Assembly (NCBI GenBank): GCA_964036665.1
Contig: OZ038528.1
Location: 11,786,501 to 11,850,500 of the forward strand
Source: Gordius sp. MW1
Lineage: Eukaryota > Nematomorpha > Gordioida > Gordea > Gordiidae
Reading direction: 5' to 3'
DNA length: 64,000 nt
The first letter of the stretch is position 1, and every line of letters starts with the position of its first letter. Shown here piece by piece: positions 1 through 13,310 of the stretch. The notes beneath the pieces are model-generated. The model was not told the DNA's origin. It was given only the letters and a program-made list of their open reading frames with translations, and did not search any database. The position numbers and the translations under genes are program-made.

Positions 1-739
1 TCACATATTTTTCTTTGAACCGTATTCATCCGATGAAAGTTGTCGTTTTCAGATGTGGTTTCCTTGATAAAAAGTAAAAATTTATCAGAATCAGAAAACT
101 ATTACTTTGAAATCATGATCGCATAGTGCATTTTTGAAAAATTAAGCACTCACGTTTCGATACAACAAACTAATCGCAACAATAAAACGTTGTCTTTTGT
201 CATAATGATAGTTCTCGCAGCTTAAAACCTCTTTTCGGAAGTCAATCGAGGATAATAGGATTCTCAAATTGGCTTACTTTTATATATTTTTTCATGCTCT
301 TTCACATAGAATCGAAAAAAAAAAATTTTTACCTCAAAATTTTTCACATATTTTTCTTTGAACCGTATTCATCCGATGAAAGTTGTCGTTTTCAGACGTG
401 GTTTCCATGATAAAAAGTAAAAATTTATCAGAATCAGAAAACTATTACTTTGAAATCATGATCGCATAGTGCATTTTTGAAAAATTAAGCACTCACGTTG
501 CGATACAACAAACTAATCGCAACAATAAAACGTTGTCTTTTGTCAAAATGATACTTCTCGCAGCTTAAAACCTCTTTTCGGAAGTCAATCGAGGATAATA
601 GGATTCTCAAATTGGCTTACTTTTATATATTTTTTCATGCTCTTTCACATAGAATCGAAAAAAAAAAATTTTTACCTCAAAATTTTTCACATATTTTTCT
701 TTGAACCGTATTCATCCGATGAAAGTTGTCGTTTTCAGA

Positions 740-2940
740 CGTGGTTTCCATGATAAAAAGTAAAAATTTATCAGAATCAGAAAACTATTACTTTGAAATC
801 ATGATCGCATAGTGCATTTTTGAAAAATTAAGCACTCACGTTGCGATACAACAAACTAATCGCAACAATAAAACGTTGTCTTTTGTCAAAATGATACTTC
901 TCGCAGCTTAAAACCTCTTTTCGGAAGTCAATCGAGGATAATAGGATTCTCAAATTGGCTTACTTTTATATATTTTTTCATGCTCTTTCACATAAAATCG
1001 AAAAAAAAATATTTTTACCTCAAAATTTTTCACATATTTTTCTTTGAACCGTATTCATCCGAAGAAAGTTGTCGTTTTCAGACGTGGTTTCCATGATAAA
1101 AAGTAAAAAATTATCAGAATCAGAAAACTATTACTTTGAAATCATGATCGCATAGTGCATTTTTGAAAAATTAAGCACTCACGTTGCGATACAACAAACT
1201 AATCGCAACAATAAAACGTTGTCTTTTGTCAAAATAATAGTTCTCGCAGCTTAAAACCTCTTTTCGGAAGTAAATCGAGGATAATAGGATTCTCAAATTG
1301 GCCTACTTTTATATGTTTTTTCATGCTCTTTCACATAGAATCAAAAAAAAATATTTTTAACTCAAAATTTTTCACATATTTTTCTTTGAACCGTATTCAT
1401 CCGATGAAAGTTGTCGTTTTGAGACGTGGTTTCCTTGATAAAAAGTAAAAATTTATCAGAATCAGAAAACTATTACTTTGAAATCATGATCGCATAGTGC
1501 ATTTTTGAAAAATTAAGCACTCACGTTGCGATACAACAAACTAATCGCAACAATAAAACGTTGTCTTTTGTCATAATGATAGTTCTCGCAGCTTAAAACC
1601 TCTTTTCGGAAGTCAATCGATGATAATAGGATTCTCAAATTGGCCTACTTTTATATATTTTTTCATGCTCTTTCACATAGAATCGAAAAAAATAAATATT
1701 TTTACCTCAAAATTTTTCACATATTTTTCTTTCAACCGTATTCATCCGATGAAAGTTGTCGTTTTCTCACGTGGTTTCCATGATAAAAAGTAAAAATTTA
1801 TCAGAATCAGAAAACTATTACTTTGAAATCATGATCGCATAGTGCATTTTTGAAAAATTAAGCACTCACGTTGCGATACAACAAACTAATCGCAACAATA
1901 AAACGTTGTCTTTTGTCAAAATGATACTTCTCGCAGCTTAAAACCTCTTTTCGGAAGTCAATCGAGGATAATCGGATTCTCAAATTGGCTTACTTTTATA
2001 TATTTTTTCATGCTCTTTCACATAAAATCGAAAAAAAAATATTTTTACCTCAAAATTTTTCACATATTTTTCTTTGAACCGTATTCATCCGAAGAAAGTT
2101 GTCGTTTTCAGACGTGGTTTCCATGATAAAAAGTAAAAAATTATCAGAATCAGAAAACTATTACTTTGAAATCATGATCGCATAGTGCATTTTTGAAAAA
2201 TTAAGCACTCACGTTGCGATACAACAAACTAATCGCAACAATAAAACGTTGTCTTTTGTCAAAATAATAGTTCTCGCAGCTTAAAACCTCTTTTCGGAAG
2301 TCAATCGAGGATAATAGGATTCTCAAATTGGCCTACTTTTATATGTTTTTTCATGCTCTTTCACATAGAATCAAAAAAAAATATTTTTAACTCAAAATTT
2401 TTCACATATTTTTCTTTGAACCGTATTCATCCGATGAAAGTTGTCGTTTTGAGACGTGGTTTCCTTGATAAAAAGTAAAAATTTATCAGAATCAGAAAAC
2501 TATTACTTTGAAATCATGATCGCATAGTGCATTTTTGAAAAATTAAGCACTCACGTTGCGATACAACAAACTAATCGCAACAATAAAACGTTGTCTTTTG
2601 TCATAATGATAGTTCTCGCAGCTTAAAACCTCTTTTCGGAAGTCAATCGATGATAATAGGATTCTCAAATTGGCCTACTTTTATATATTTTTTCATGCTC
2701 TTTCACATAGAATCGAAAAAAATAAATATTTTTACCTCAAAATTTTTCACATATTTTTCTTTCAACCGTATTCATCCGATGAAAGTTGTCGTTTTCTCAC
2801 GTGGTTTCCATGATAAAAAGTAAAAATTTATCAGAATCAGAAAACTATTACTTTGAAATCATGATCGCATAGTGCATTTTTGAAAAATTAAGCACTCACG
2901 TTGCGATACAACAAACTAATCGCAACAATAAAACGTTGTC
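740..2940 (+). repeat. Tandem 3-unit HOR, period 1,030 bp
   Basis: Bases 740-1,910 recur at 1,770-2,940 with constant offset 1,030: unit starts 1050/2080, 1392/2422 and 1737/2767 all agree. Shared private features are GAAGAAAG, TTTTGAGACG and TTTTCTCACG, in the same order. I noticed only two base differences: TAATCGAGG in place of TCAATCGAGG wording near 1,271 versus 2,291 (an A/C change), and ATAATAGG near 944 versus ATAATCGG near 1,974. The left edge lies where CAGACG (about 735) and CTCACG (1,765) differ. The right edge is GATACTTC (about 1,922) against AATAGTTC. Confidence 0.85.
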
Positions 2941-5900
2941 TTTTGTCAAAATAATAGTTCTCGCAGCTTAAAACCTCTTTTCGGAAGTCAATCGAGGATA
3001 ATAGGATTCTCAAATTGGCCTACTTTTATATGTTTTTTCATGCTCTTTCACATAGAATCAAAAAAAAATATTTTTAACTCAAAATTTTTCACATATTTTT
3101 CTTTGAACCGTATTCATCCGATGAAAGTTGTCGTTTTCAGACGTGGTTTCCTTGATAAAAAGTAAAAATTTATCAGAATCAGAAAACTATTACTTTGAAA
3201 TCATGATCGCATAGTGCATTTTTGAAAAATTAAGCACTCACGTTGCGATACAACAAACTAATCGCAACAATAAAACGTTGTCTTTTGTCAAAATAATAGT
3301 TCTCGCAGCTTAAAACCTCTTTTCGGAAGTCAATCGAGGATAATAGGATTCTCAAATTGGCCTACTTTTATATGTTTTTTCATGCTCTTTCACATAGAAT
3401 CAAAAAAAAAATATTTTTTACTCAAAATTTTTCACATATTTTTCTTTGAACCGTATTCATCCGATGAAAGTTGTCGTTTTCAGACGTGGTTTCCTTGATA
3501 AAAAGTAAAAATTTATCAGAATCAGAAAACTATTACTTTGAAATCATGATCGCATAGTGCATTTTTGAAAAATTAAGCACTCACGTTGCGATACAACAAA
3601 CTAATCGCAACAATAAAACGTTGTCTTTTGTCATAATGATAGTTCTCGCAGCTTAAAACCTCTTTTCGGAAGTCAATCGATAATAATAGGATTCTCAAAT
3701 TGGCCTACTTTTATATATTTTTTCATGCTCTTTTACATAGAATCAAAAAAAAATAAATATTTTTACCTCAAAATTTTTCACATATTTTTCTTTCAACCGT
3801 ATTCATCCGATGAAAGTTGTCGTTTTCTCACGTGGTTTCCATGATAAAAAGTAAAAATTTATCAGAATCAGAAAACTATTACTTTGAAATCATGATCGCA
3901 TAGTGCATTTTTGAAAAATTAAGCACTCACGTTGCGATACAACAAACTAATCGCAACAATAAAACGTTGTCTTTTGTCAAAATGATAGTTCTCGCAGCTT
4001 AAAACCTCTTTTGGGAAGTCAATCGAGGATAATAGGATTCTCAAATTGGCTTACTTTTATATATTTTTTCATGCTCTTTCACATAGAATCGAAAAAAAAA
4101 AATTTTTACCTCAAAATTTTTCAAATATTTTTCTTTGAACCGTATTCATCCGATGAAAGTTGTCGTTTTCAGACGTGGTTTCCATGATAAAAAGTAAAAG
4201 TTTATCAGAATCAGAAAACTATTACTTTGAAATCATGATCGCATAGTGCATTTTTGAAAAATTAAGCACTCACGTTGCGATACAACAAACTAATCGCAAC
4301 AATAAAACGTTGTCTTTTGTCAAAATGATAGTTCTCGCAGCTTAAAACCTCTTTTCGGAAGTCAATCGAGGATAATAGGATTCTCAAATTGGCCTACTTT
4401 TATATGTTTTTTCATGCTCTTTCACATAGAATCAAAAAAAAAATATTTTTAAATCAAAATTTTTCGCATATTTTTCTTTGAACCGTATTCATCCGATGAA
4501 AGTTGTCGTTTTCAGACGTGGTTTCCTTGATAAAAAGTAAAAATTTATCAGAATCAGAAAACTATTACTTTGAAATCATGATCGCATAGTGCATTTTTGA
4601 AAAATTAAGCACTCACGTTGCGATACAACAAACTAATCGCAACAATAAAACGTTGTCTTTTGTCATAATGATAGTTCTCGCAGCTTAAAACCTCTTTTCG
4701 GAAGTCAATCGATGATAATAGGATTCTCAAATTGGCCTACTTTTATATATTATTTCATGCTCTTTCACATAGAATCGAAAAAAATAAATATTTTTACCTC
4801 AAAATTTTTCACATATTTTTCTTTCAACCGTATTCATCCGATGAAAGTTGTCGTTTTCTCACGTGGTTTCCATGATAAAAAGTAAAAATTTATCAGAATC
4901 AGAAAACTATTACTTTGAAATCATGATCGCATAGTGCATCTTGAAAAATTAAGCACTCACGTTGCGATACAACAAACTAATCGCAACAATAAAACGTTGT
5001 CTTTTGTCATAATAATAGTTCTCGCAGCTTAAAACCTCTTTTCGGAAGTCAATCGAGGATAATAGGATTCTCAAATTGGCCTACTTTTATATGTTTTTTC
5101 ATGCTCTTTCACATAGAATCAAAAAAAAAATATTTTTAACTCAAAATTTTTCACATATTTTTCTTTGAACCGTATTCATCCGATGAAAGTTGTCGTTTTC
5201 AGACGTGGTTTCCTTGATAAAAAGTAAAAATTTATCAGAATCAGAAAACTATTACTTTGAAATCATGATCGCATAGTGCATTTTTGAAAAATTAAGCACT
5301 CACGTTGCGATACAACAAACTAATCGCAACAATAAAACGTTGTCTTTTGTCAAAATAATAGTTCTCGCAGCTTAAAACCTCTTTTCGGAAGTCAATCGAG
5401 GATAATAGGATTCTCAAATTGGCCTACTTTTATATGTTTTTTCATGCTCTTTCACATAGAATCAAAAAAAAAATATTTTTAACTCAAAATTTTTCACATA
5501 TTTTTCTTTGAACCGTATTCATCCGATGAAAGTTGTCGTTTTCAGACGTGGTTTCCTTGATAAAAAGTAAAAATTTATCAGAATCAGAAAACTATTACTT
5601 TGAAGTCATGATCGCATAGTGCATTTTTGAAAAATTAAGCACTCACGTTGCGATACAACAAACTAATCGCAACAATAAAACGTTGTCTTTTGTCATAATG
5701 ATAGTTCTCGCAGCTTAAAACCTCTTTTCGGAAGTCAATCGATGATAATAGGATTCTCAAATTGGCCTACTTTTATATATTTTTTCATGCTCTTTTACAT
5801 AGAATCGAAAAAAAATAAATATTTTTACCTCAAAATTTTTCACATATTTTTCTTTCAACCGTATTCATCCGATGAAAGTTGTCGTTTTCTCACGTGGTTT

Positions 5901-7067
5901 CCATGATAAAAAGTAAAAATTTATCAGAATCAGAAAACTATTACTTTGAAATCATGATCGCATAGTGCATTTTTGAAAAATTAAGCACTCACGTTGCGAT
6001 ACAACAAACTAATCGCAACAATAAAACGTTGTCTTTTGTCAAAATGATAGTTCTCGCAGCTTACAACCTCTTTTCGGAAGTCAATCGAGGATAATAGGAT
6101 TCTCAAATTGGCTTACTTTTATATATTTTTTTATGCTCTTTCACATAGAATCGAAAAAAAAAAATTTTTACCTCAAAATTTTTCAAATATTTTTCTTTGA
6201 ACCGTATTCATCCGATGAAAGTTGTCGTTTTCAGACGTGATTTCCATGATAAAAAGTAAAAGTTTATCAGAATCAGAAAACTATTACTTTGAAATCATGA
6301 TCGCATAGTGCATTTTTGAAAAATTAAGCAATCACGTTGCGATACAACAAACTAATCGCAACAATAAAACGTTGTCTTTTGTCAAAATAATAGTTCTCGC
6401 AGCTTAAAACCTCTTTTCGGAAGTCAATCGAGGATAATAGGATTCTCAAATTGGCTTACTTTTATATGCTTTTTCATGCTCTTTCACATAGAATCAAAAA
6501 AAAAATATTTTTACCTCAAAATTTTTCATATATTTTTCTTTGAACCGTATTCATCCGATGAAAGTTGTCGTTTTCAGACGTGGTTTCCTTGATAAAAAGT
6601 AAAAATTTATCAGAATCAGAAAACTATTACTTTGAAATCATGATCGCATAGTGCATTTTTGAAAAATTAAGCACTCACGTTGCGATACAACAAACTAATC
6701 GCAACAATAAAACGTTGTCTTTTGTCATAATGATAGTTCTCGCAGCTTAAAACCTCTTTTCGGAAGTCAATCGATGATAATAGGATTCTCAAATTGGCCT
6801 ACTTTTATATATTTTTTCATGCTCTTTCACATAGAATCGAAAAAAATAAATATTTTTACCTCAAAATTTTTCACATATTTTTCTTACAACCGTATTCATC
6901 CGATGAAAGTTGTCGTTTTCTCACGTGGTTTCCATGATAAAAAGTAAAAATTTGTCAGAATCAGAAAACTATTACTTTGAAATCATGATCGCATAGTGCA
7001 TTTTTGAAAAATTAAGCACTCACGTTGCGATACAACAAACTAATCGCAACAATAAAACGTTGCCTTT
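2460..7067 (+). repeat. 6-unit HOR, period 2,062 bp, about 2.2 periods
   Basis: Six successive unit starts repeat with the same offset of 2,062: 3109/5171, 3452/5514, 3798/5860, 4141/6203, 4484/6546, 4829/6891. The unit order a-a-b-c-a-b is preserved, as are rarer shared features such as AAAAGTTTATCAG (about 4,196 and 6,258) and TTTCAAATATTTTTC (about 4,120 and 6,182). Identity fades left of about 2,460 and right of about 5,005/7,067. Differences between periods are few and local, for example TTTTGGGAAG at about 4,010 and CATCTTG near 4,938. Confidence 0.82.
4829..5170 (+). repeat. Monomer with a shortened central A/T dyad
   Basis: Near 4,938 the usual GCATTTTTGAAAAA reads GCATCTTGAAAAA, so the otherwise invariant A/T dyad at monomer positions 110-122 is broken. 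This is one of very few changes in the middle third of any unit in the first 12 kb. Its counterpart one HOR period later (6,891) has the normal sequence, so the change post-dates that duplication or was repaired in the copy. Confidence 0.75.
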
Positions 7068-7624
7068 TGTCAAAATGATAGTTCTCGCAGCTTAAAACCT
7101 CTTTTCGGAAGTCAATCGAGGATAATAGGATTCTCAAATTGGCTTACTTTTATATATTTTTTCATGCTCTTTCACATAGAATCGAAAAAAAAAATATTTT
7201 TACCTCAAAATTTTTCACATATTTTTCTTTGAACCGTATTCATCCGATGAAAGTTGTCGTTTTCAGACGTGGTTTCCATGATAAAAAGTAAAAATTTATC
7301 AGAATCAGAAAACTATTACTTTGAAATCATGATCGCATAGTGCATTTTTGAAAAATTAAGCACTCACGTTGCGATACAACAAACTAATCGCAACAATAAA
7401 ACGTTGTCTTTTGTCAAAATGATAGTTCTCGCAGCTTAAAACCTCTTTTCGGAAGTCAATCGAGGATAATAGGATTCTCAAATTGGCCTACTTTTATATG
7501 TTTTTTCATGCTCTTTGACATAGAATCGAAAAAAAAAATATTTTTACCTCAAAATTTTTCACATATTTTTCTTTGAACCGTATTCATCCGATGAAAGTTG
7601 TCGTTTTCAGACGTGGTTTCCTTG

Positions 7625-10600
7625 ATAAAAAGTAAAAATTTATCAGAATCAGAAAACTATTACTTTGAAATCATGATCGCATAGTGCATTTTTGAAAAAT
7701 TAAGCACTCACGTTGCGATACAACAAACTAATCGCAACAATAAAACGTTGTCTTTTGTCATAATGATAGTTCTCGCAGCTTAAAACATCTTTTCGGAAGT
7801 CAATCGATGATAATAGGATTCTCAAATTGGCCTACTTTTATATATTTTATCATGCTCTTTCACATAGAATCGAAAAAAATAAATATTTTTACCTTAAAAT
7901 TTTTCACATATTTTTCTTTCAACCGTATTCATCCGATGAAAGTTGTCGTTTTCAGACGTGGTTTCCTTGATAAAAAGTAAAAATTTATCAGAATCAGAAA
8001 ACTATTACTTTGAAATCATGATCGCATAGTGCATTTTTGAAAAATTAAGCACTCACGTTGCGATACAACAAACTAATCGCAACAATAAAACGTTGTCTTT
8101 TGTCAAAATAATAGTTCTCGCAGCTTAAAACCTCTTTTCGGAAGTCAATCGAGGATAATAGGATTCTCAAATTGGCCTACTTTTATATGTTTTTTCATGC
8201 TCTTTCACATAGAATCAAAAAAAAAATATTTTTATCATAAAATTTTTCACATATTTTTCTTTGCACCGTATTCATCCGATGAAAGTTGTCGTTTTCAGAC
8301 GTGGTTTCCTTGATAAAAAGTAAAAATTTATCAGAATCAGAAAACTATTACTTTGAAATCATGATCGCATAGTGCATTTTTGAAAAATTAAGCACTCACG
8401 TTGCGATACAACAAACTAATCGCAACAATAAAACGTTGTCTTTTGTCATAATGATAGTTCTCGCAGCTTAAAACCTCTTTTCGGAAGTCAATCGATGATA
8501 ATAGGATTCTCAAATTGGCCTACTTTTATATATTTTTTCATGCTCTTTTACATAGAATCGAAAAAAAATAAATATTTTTACCTCAAAATTTTTCACATAT
8601 TTTTCTTTCAACCGTATTCATCCGATGAAAGTTGTCGTTTTCTCACGTGGTTTCCATGATAAAAAGTAAAAATTTATCAGAATCAGAAAACTATTACTTT
8701 GAAATCATGATCGCATAGTGCATTTTTGAAAAATTAAGCACTCACGTTGCGATACAACAAACTAATCGCAACAATAAAACGTTGTCTTTTGTCAAAATGA
8801 TAGTTCTCGCAGCTTAAAACCTCTTTTCGGAAGTCAATCGAGGATAATAGGATTCTCAAATTGGCTTACTTTTATATATTTTTTCATGCTCTTTCACATA
8901 GAATCGAAAAAAAAAAAATTTTACCTCAAAATTTTTCAAATATTTTTCTTTGAACCGTATTCATCCGATGAAAGTTGTCGTTTTCAGACGTGGTTTCCAT
9001 GATAAAAAGTAAAAGTTTATCAGAATCAGAAAACTATTACTTTGAAATCATGATCGCATAGTGCATTTTTGAAAAATTAAGCACTCACGTTGCGATACAA
9101 CAAACTAATCGCAACAATAAAACATTGTCTTTTGTCAAAATGATAGTTCTCGCAGCTTAAAACCTCTTTTCGGAAGTCAATCGAGGATAATAGGATTCTC
9201 AAATTGGCTTACTTTTATATATTTTTTCATGCTCTTTCACATAAAATCGAAAAAAATAAATATTTTTACCTTAAAATTTTTCACATTTTTTTCTTTCAAC
9301 CGTATTCATCCGATGAAAGTTGTCGTTTTCAGACGTGGTTTCCATGATAAAAAGTAAAAATTTATCAGAATCAGAAAACTATTACTTTGAAATCATGATC
9401 GCATAGTGCATTTTTGAAAAATTAAGCAATCACGTTGCGATACAACAAACTAATCGCAACAATAAAACGTTGTCTTTTGTCAAAATGATAGTTCTCGCAG
9501 CTTAAAACCTCTTTTCGGAAGTCAATCGAGGATAATAGGATTCTCAAATTGGCTTACTTTTATATATTTTTTTATGCTCTTTCACATAGAATCGAAAAAA
9601 ATAAATATTTTTACCTTAAAATTTTTCACATATTTTTCTTTGAACCGTATTCATCCGATGAAAGTTGTCGTTTTCAGACGTGGTTTCCATGATAAAAAGT
9701 AAAAATTTATCAGAATCAGAAAACTATTACTTTGAAATCATGATCGCATAGTGCATTTTTGAAAAATTAAGCACTCACGTTGCGATACAACAAACTAATC
9801 GCAACAATAAAACGTTGTCTTTTGTCAAAATGATAGTTCTCGCAGCTTAAAACCTCTTTTCGGAAGTCAATCGAGGATAATAGGATTCTCAAATTGGCTT
9901 CCTTTTATATATTTTTTCATGCTCTTTCACATAAAATCGAAAAAAAAATATTTTTACCTCAAAATTTTTCACATATTTTTCTTTGAACCGTATTCATCCG
10001 AAGAAAGTTGTCGTTTTCAGACGTGGTTTCCATGATAAAAAGTAAAAAATTATCAGAATCAGAAAACTATTACTTTGAAATCATGATCGCATAGTGCATT
10101 TTTGAAAAATTAAGCACTCACGTTGCGATACAACAAACTAATCGCAACAATAAAACGTTGTCTTTTGTCATAATGATAATTCTCGCAGCTCAAAACCTCT
10201 TTTCGGAAGTCAATCGAGGATAATAGGATTCTCAAATTGGCCTACTTTTATATATTTTTTCATGCTCTTTAACATAGAATCAAAAAAAAAATAAATATTT
10301 TTACCTCAAAATTTTTCACATATTTTTCTTTCAACCGTATTCATCCGATGAAAGTTGTCGTTTTCAGACGTGGTTTCCATGATAAAAAGTAAAAATTTAT
10401 CAGAATCAGAAAACTATTACTTTGAAATCATGATCGCATAGTGCATTTTTGAAAAATTAAGCACTCACGTTGCGATACAACAAACTAATCGCAACAATAA
10501 AACGTTGTCTTTTGTCAAAATGATAGTTCTCGCAGCTTAAAACCTCTTTTCAGAAGTCAATCGAGGATAGTAGGATTCTCAAATTGGCTTACTTTTATAT

Positions 10601-11962
10601 ATTTTTTTATGCTCTTTCACATAGAATCGAAAAAAATAAATATTTTTACCTTAAAATTTTTCACATATTTTTCTTTGAACCGTATTCATCCGATGAAAGT
10701 TGTCGTTTTCAGACGTGGTTTCCATGATAAAAAGTAAAAATTTATCAGAATCAGAAAACTATTACTTTGAAATCATGATCGCATAGTGCATTTTTGAAAA
10801 ATTAAGCACTCACGTTGCGATACAACAAACTAATCGCAACAATAAAACGTTGTCTTTTGTCATAATGATAGTTCTCGCAGCTTAAAACATCTTTTCGGAA
10901 GTCAATCGATGATAATAGGATTCTCAAATTGGCCTACTTTTATATATTTTATCATGCTCTTTCACATAGAATCGAAAAAAATAAATATTTTTACCTAAAA
11001 ATTTTTCACATATTTTTCTTTCAACCGTATTCATCCGATGAAAGTTGTCGTTTTCAGACGTGGTTTCCTTGATAAAAAGTAAAAATTTATCAGAATCAGA
11101 AAACTATTACTTTGAAATCATGATCGCATAGTGCATTTTTGAAAAATTAAGCACTCACGTTGCGATACAACAAACTAATCGCAACAATAAAACGTTGTCT
11201 TTTGTCAAAATAATAGTTCTCGCAGCTTAAAACCTCTTTTCGGAAGTCAATCGAGGATAATAGGATTCTCAAATTGGCCTACTTTTATATGTTTTTTCAT
11301 GCTCTTTCACATAGAATCAAAAAAAAAATATTTTTATCATAAAATTTTTCACATATTTTTCTTTGCACCGTATTCATCCGATGAAAGTTGTCGTTTTCAG
11401 ACGTGGTTTCCTTGATAAAAAGTAAAAATTTATCAGAATCAGAAAACTATTACTTTGAAATCATGATCGCATAGTGCATTTTTGAAAAATTAAGCACTCA
11501 CGTTGCGATACAACAAACTAATCGCAACAATAAAACGTTGTCTTTTGTCATAATGATAGTTCTCGCAGCTTAAAACCTCTTTTCGGAAGTCAATCGATGA
11601 TAATAGGATTCTCAAATTGGCCTACTTTTATATATTTTTTCATGCTCTTTTACATAGAATCGAAAAAAAATAAATATTTTTACCTCAAAATTTTTCACAT
11701 ATTTTTCTTTCAACCGTATTCATCCGATGAAAGTTGTCTTTTTCTCACGTGGTTTCCATGATAAAAAGTAAAAATTTATCAGAATCAGAAAACTATTACT
11801 TTGAAATCATGATCGCATAGTGCATTTTTGAAATATTAAGCACTCACGTTGCGATACAACAAACTAATCGCAACAATAAAACGTTGTCTTTTGTCAAAAT
11901 GATAGTTCTCGCAGCTTAAAACCTCTTTTCGGAAGTCAATCGAGGATAATAGGATTCTCAAA
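7625..11962 (+). repeat. Nine-unit duplication pair, offset 3,102 bp (7,625-8,860 and 10,727-11,962)
   Basis: Several private variants recur in order at exactly 3,102 bp: TAAAACATCT (7,781/10,883), TTTATCATAA (8,231/11,333) and TTGCACCG (8,261/11,363). Unit starts 7924/11026, 8267/11369 and 8613/11715 agree. The left limit is CCTTGAT (7,621) against CCATGAT (10,723). The right limit is GGCTTAC (8,863) against GGCCTAC (11,965). The second copy has a few private changes, such as TTGTCTTTTTCTC near 11,735 and AAATATTAAG near 11,831. Confidence 0.82.
9301..10855 (+). repeat. Three-unit duplication pair, offset 1,035 bp (9,301-9,820 and 10,336-10,855)
   Basis: Both segments carry GGCTTAC, the extra T before ATGCTC (9,571/10,606), ACCTTAAAATTT and a following TTTGAACCG. 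Differences include AAGCAATCAC near 9,426 and GGATAGTAGG near 10,566. The match ends where GTCAAAATG (about 9,827) meets GTCATAATG (about 10,862). This pair sits between the two halves of the 3,102-bp duplication, so at least two exchange events are layered here. Confidence 0.65.
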
Positions 11963-13310
11963 TTGGCCTACTTTTATATATTTTTTCATGCTCTTTCACA
12001 TAGAATCGAAAAAAATCAATATTTTTACCTCAAAAGTTTTCACATATTTTTCTTTGAACCGTATTCATCCGATGAAAGTTGTCGTTTTCAGACATGGTTT
12101 CCATGATAAAAAGTAAAAATTTATCAGAATCAGAAAACTATTACTTTGAAATCATGATCGCATAGTGCATTTTTGAAAAATTTAGCACTCACGTTGCGAT
12201 ACAACAAACTAATCGCAACAATAAAACGTTGTCTTTTGTCAAAATGATAGTTCTCGCAGCTTAAAACCTCTTTTCGGAAGTCAATCGAGGATAATAGGAT
12301 TCTCAAATTGGCCTACTTTTATATATTTTTTCATGCTCTTTCACATAGAATCGAAAAAAATAAATATTTTTACCTCAAAATTTTTCACATATTTTTCTTT
12401 GAACCGTATTCATCCGATGAAAGTTGTCGTTTTCAGACGTGGTTTCCATGATAAAAAGTAAAAATTTATCAGAATCAGAAAACTATTACTTTGAAATCAT
12501 GATCGCATAGTGCATTTTTGAAAAATTAAGCATTCACGTAGCGATACAACAAACTAATCGCAATAATAAAACGTTGTCTTTTGTCAAAATGATAGTTCTC
12601 GCAGCTTAAAACCTCTTTTCGGGAGTCAATCGAGGATAATAGGATTCTCAAATTGGCCTACTTTTATATATTTTTTCCTACTCTTTCACATAGAATCGAA
12701 AAAAATAAATATTTTTACCTTAAAATTTTTCACATATTTTTCTTTGAACCGTATTCATCCGATGAAAGTTGTCGTTTTCAGACGTGGTTTCCATGATAAA
12801 AAGTAAAAATTTATCAGAATCAGAAAACTATTACTTTGAAATCATCATCGCATAGTGCATTTTTGAAAAATTAAGCACTCACGTTGCGATACAACAAACT
12901 AATCGCAACAATAAAACGTTGTCTTATGTCAAAATGATAGTTCTCGCAGCTTAAAACCTCTTTTCGGATGTCAATCGAGGATAATAGAATTCTCAAATAG
13001 CCTACTTTTATATATTTTTTCATGCTCTTTCACATAGAATCGAAAAAAATAAATATTTTTACCTCAAAAGTTTTCACATATTTTTCTTTCAACCGTATTC
13101 ATCCGGTGAAAGTTGTCGTTTTCAGATGTGGTTTCCATGATAAAAAGTAAAAATTTATCAGAATCAGAAAACTATTACTTTGAAATCATGATCGCATAGT
13201 GCATTTTTGAAAAATTAAGCACTCACGTTGCGATACAACAAACTAATCGCAACAATAAAACGTTGTCTTTTGTCAAAATGATAGTTCTCGCAGCTTAAAA
13301 CCTCTTTTCG

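Larger units (their letters stand above)
1..7067 (+). repeat. Array region 1: 342-346 bp units in 3- and 6-unit HORs
   Basis: Unit starts: 21, 363, 707, 1050, 1392, 1737, 2080, 2422, 2767, 3109, 3452, 3798, 4141, 4484, 4829, 5171, 5514, 5860, 6203, 6546, 6891. Three unit types alternate. Type a has GTCAAAATAATAG, TATATGTTTTTT and an A-run followed by TTTTTAACTC (342-343 bp). Type b has GTCATAATGATAG, TCGATGATAATAGG, a TAAATA linker and then TCTCACGTGG in the next unit (345-346 bp). Type c has GGCTTAC with a long A-run (343-344 bp). The array is already in progress at base 1, whose 20 bases are the tail of a unit. No gene or non-satellite sequence is present. Confidence 0.93.
7067..12059 (+). 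repeat. Array region 2: mixed long-A and TAAATA-linker units
   Basis: Unit starts: 7235, 7579, 7924, 8267, 8613, 8956, 9301, 9646, 9989, 10336, 10681, 11026, 11369, 11715, then 12060. Units are 343-347 bp. Features of region 1 (TCTCACGTGG, TATATGTTTTTT, GTCATAATG) fade out rightward by about 11.8 kb, and ACCTTAAAATTT with an added T in the TATATATTTTTTTTATGC tract appears. Two internal duplications are listed separately. No gene or unique DNA is seen. Confidence 0.92.
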
